From contig JAURHD010000002.1 of NCBI GenBank assembly GCA_030833445.1, positions 186,001 through 250,000 on the forward strand: 64,000 bases of DNA. Reading direction: 5' to 3'. Positions 63,144 to 64,000 of the stretch are shown here, in pieces. The DNA is from Cephaloticoccus sp. Lineage in GTDB: Bacteria > Verrucomicrobiota > Verrucomicrobiia > Opitutales > Opitutaceae. The notes under the pieces were generated by a model that saw only the letters and a program-made list of their open reading frames with translations, did not search any database and had not been told where the DNA came from. Both the position numbers and the translations under genes were made by a program. Each line of letters opens with the position of its first letter. Within the stretch, counting starts at the first letter, position 1.

Positions 63144-64000
63144 CTTTGAGTTGGAGCAGGTTCAGCAGGTTGTCGTGGGCGACCGCCTGTTTCAGATTTT
63201 CCGGCAGCGCGTGCACGCAGTCCAATTCCTCGGCATAGGTGCTGCGCAACGAATACTCGGAGTCGACGTAACTTTGGAACGGCGTATCGGAACCCCAGAT
63301 CAATTTAGTCGGATACGCCTCCGCCATCGCGCGGAGCACGGCGGTGGGGTCATTGTAGTCGGCGGGAAAGCGCCGGTCCGCGGTGGCGACATTGGGCATG
63401 CCCTTGATCACGCATTCGCAATGGATGCGGTGCGCGGAACAATCGAACCACGTGTTGGGCAGTTCCGCCACGCGGTCGAGACACGGATGGTCAAACCGGC
63501 AGGAATGCGCCAGGCAGAAGCGCACGTTCGGCGTGGCCTCCGCCACCTGGAGAATACTCGTGGCCTGCGACCACTGGTCGTTGCCCACGCTCGAGTGGAT
63601 CAGGAACGGCAGGTTGAACTCCTCGGCAAATTCCAGGAACCCGCGGCCCTCCCGCAGCAAGGCGGTCACGTCCGACTTGATGATCGTCGCCTGGATCTTG
63701 AGGCCGTAAAAGGGAAACTGCTGCTTCAATTCACGCAGCCGCTTCAATTGCGCGGCCGGTTCACGCAGCGGATCGAGGATCGCAAAGGGCAGCACATGCT
63801 TCCCGAGATCGGGATAGAGTTCATAAATTTCCCGGAACATGCGCTCGTTCTCCCGCGCATACGGCACCGTTTCGTAACCGGGGGTCACGAGTTCGCCGTG
63901 GAGCATCCGACCCACGTCGAACGAAAGATTGCTGACCATGGGAAAGACGACCCAACGGTCGACGCCGCAGTGCCGTCCTTCGGTCACCAATGCGGGCAGG
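63121..64000 (-). CDS. Amidohydrolase-2-type (TIM-barrel) protein, 5' end beyond window
   Basis: The readable 293 codons carry VDRWVVFPMVSN, YGLKIQATI, FLIHSSVGND (metal His), FCLAHSCRFDHPCLD, and LIWGSDTPFQSYVD (metal Asp) as in amidohydrolase family 2. The frame stays open to the window end; the first Met visible (63990) is inside a conserved-looking LVTEGRHCGVD segment, so the true start with the metal-binding HxH lies upstream. Members are decarboxylases or hydrolases. Confidence 0.8.
   Translation of the reverse strand, partial: LPALVTEGRHCGVDRWVVFPMVSNLSFDVGRMLHGELVTPGYETVPYARENERMFREIYELYPDLGKHVLPFAILDPLREPAAQLKRLRELKQQFPFYGLKIQATIIKSDVTALLREGRGFLEFAEEFNLPFLIHSSVGNDQWSQATSILQVAEATPNVRFCLAHSCRFDHPCLDRVAELPNTWFDCSAHRIHCECVIKGMPNVATADRRFPADYNDPTAVLRAMAEAYPTKLIWGSDTPFQSYVDSEYSLRSTYAEELDCVHALPENLKQAVAHDNLLNLLQLKDESILTR

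Noticed and set aside
1-64000. CRISPR arrays, restriction-modification, toxin-antitoxin, prophage and insertion sequences.
   Set aside because: No regular repeat-spacer pattern and no recognisable transposase, integrase, phage structural or defence genes among the frames read.

Overview
The window looks like a high-GC Verrucomicrobiota chromosome, most likely Opitutales/Opitutaceae. The reasons are a Gram-negative lipid A locus with an LpxC-FabZ fusion, a MurC-MurB fusion in the division cluster, two PEP-CTERM proteins (one intact, one a remnant), repeated phytanoyl-CoA dioxygenase/AraC gene pairs, sugar isomerase-epimerase and Gfo/Idh genes, GH95 and BNR-4 carbohydrate enzymes, and dispersed intergenic repeats. 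The taxonomic call is inference from gene content and fusions, not from a marker gene.

Layout. Bases 1-18233 (minus strand) hold a nearly complete dcw cluster read from right to left: mraZ, a small unknown ORF, rsmH, ftsL, ftsI-type PBP, murE, murF, mraY, murD, a LysM gene, ftsW, murG, murC-murB, ddl, ftsQ, ftsA and the start of ftsZ. Many junctions are ATGA or GTGA overlaps. Four 10-bp-spaced repeats in front of mraZ look like its operator. 18.5-24.7 kb mixes intact lysA, DUF971, hisI and BNR-4 genes with a broken thioredoxin gene and two places where unrelated gene fragments abut. 24.9-27.0 kb is lpxA plus lpxC-fabZ. 27.3-31.1 kb has a Ca/Na exchanger, a GNAT, and an araC/phyH divergent pair in repeat-rich DNA. 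31.1-36.9 kb is a zone of decay: aldo/keto reductase tail, a hybrid histidine kinase, a secreted TPR/peptidase-like gene and a Bcr/CflA transporter are all broken, with one intact PEP-CTERM gene between them. 36.9-45.5 kb carries an ABC-F ATPase, sugar genes, a WYL regulator, KorAB (2-oxoacid:ferredoxin oxidoreductase) and DoxX. 45.6-52.8 kb has a VOC/lactate-dehydrogenase chimera, an alpha/beta hydrolase coupled to a GH95 enzyme, and a 1155-residue protein that I read as PPi-type PEP carboxykinase. 52.8-64.0 kb holds small-enzyme genes, tdk, a lactonase, a frameshifted response regulator, a second araC/phyH pair with 21-bp-spaced direct repeats between them, hflX, a third phyH, tRNA-Gln(TTG), and a D-threonine-aldolase-like/SDR/amidohydrolase operon.

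How it fits together. The dcw genes and lysA form a meso-diaminopimelate peptidoglycan pathway; murE carries the DNPR signature expected for that amino acid. KorAB and the putative PPi-PEPCK sit at the 2-oxoglutarate/PEP-oxaloacetate nodes of central metabolism. The striking pattern is contrast: essential genes are clean, while accessory genes carry stops, 1-2 bp frameshifts and deletion junctions. That suggests real genome contraction rather than random base-calling error, although assembly errors at the chimeric junctions cannot be excluded from sequence alone. I found no CRISPR array, prophage or insertion sequence.
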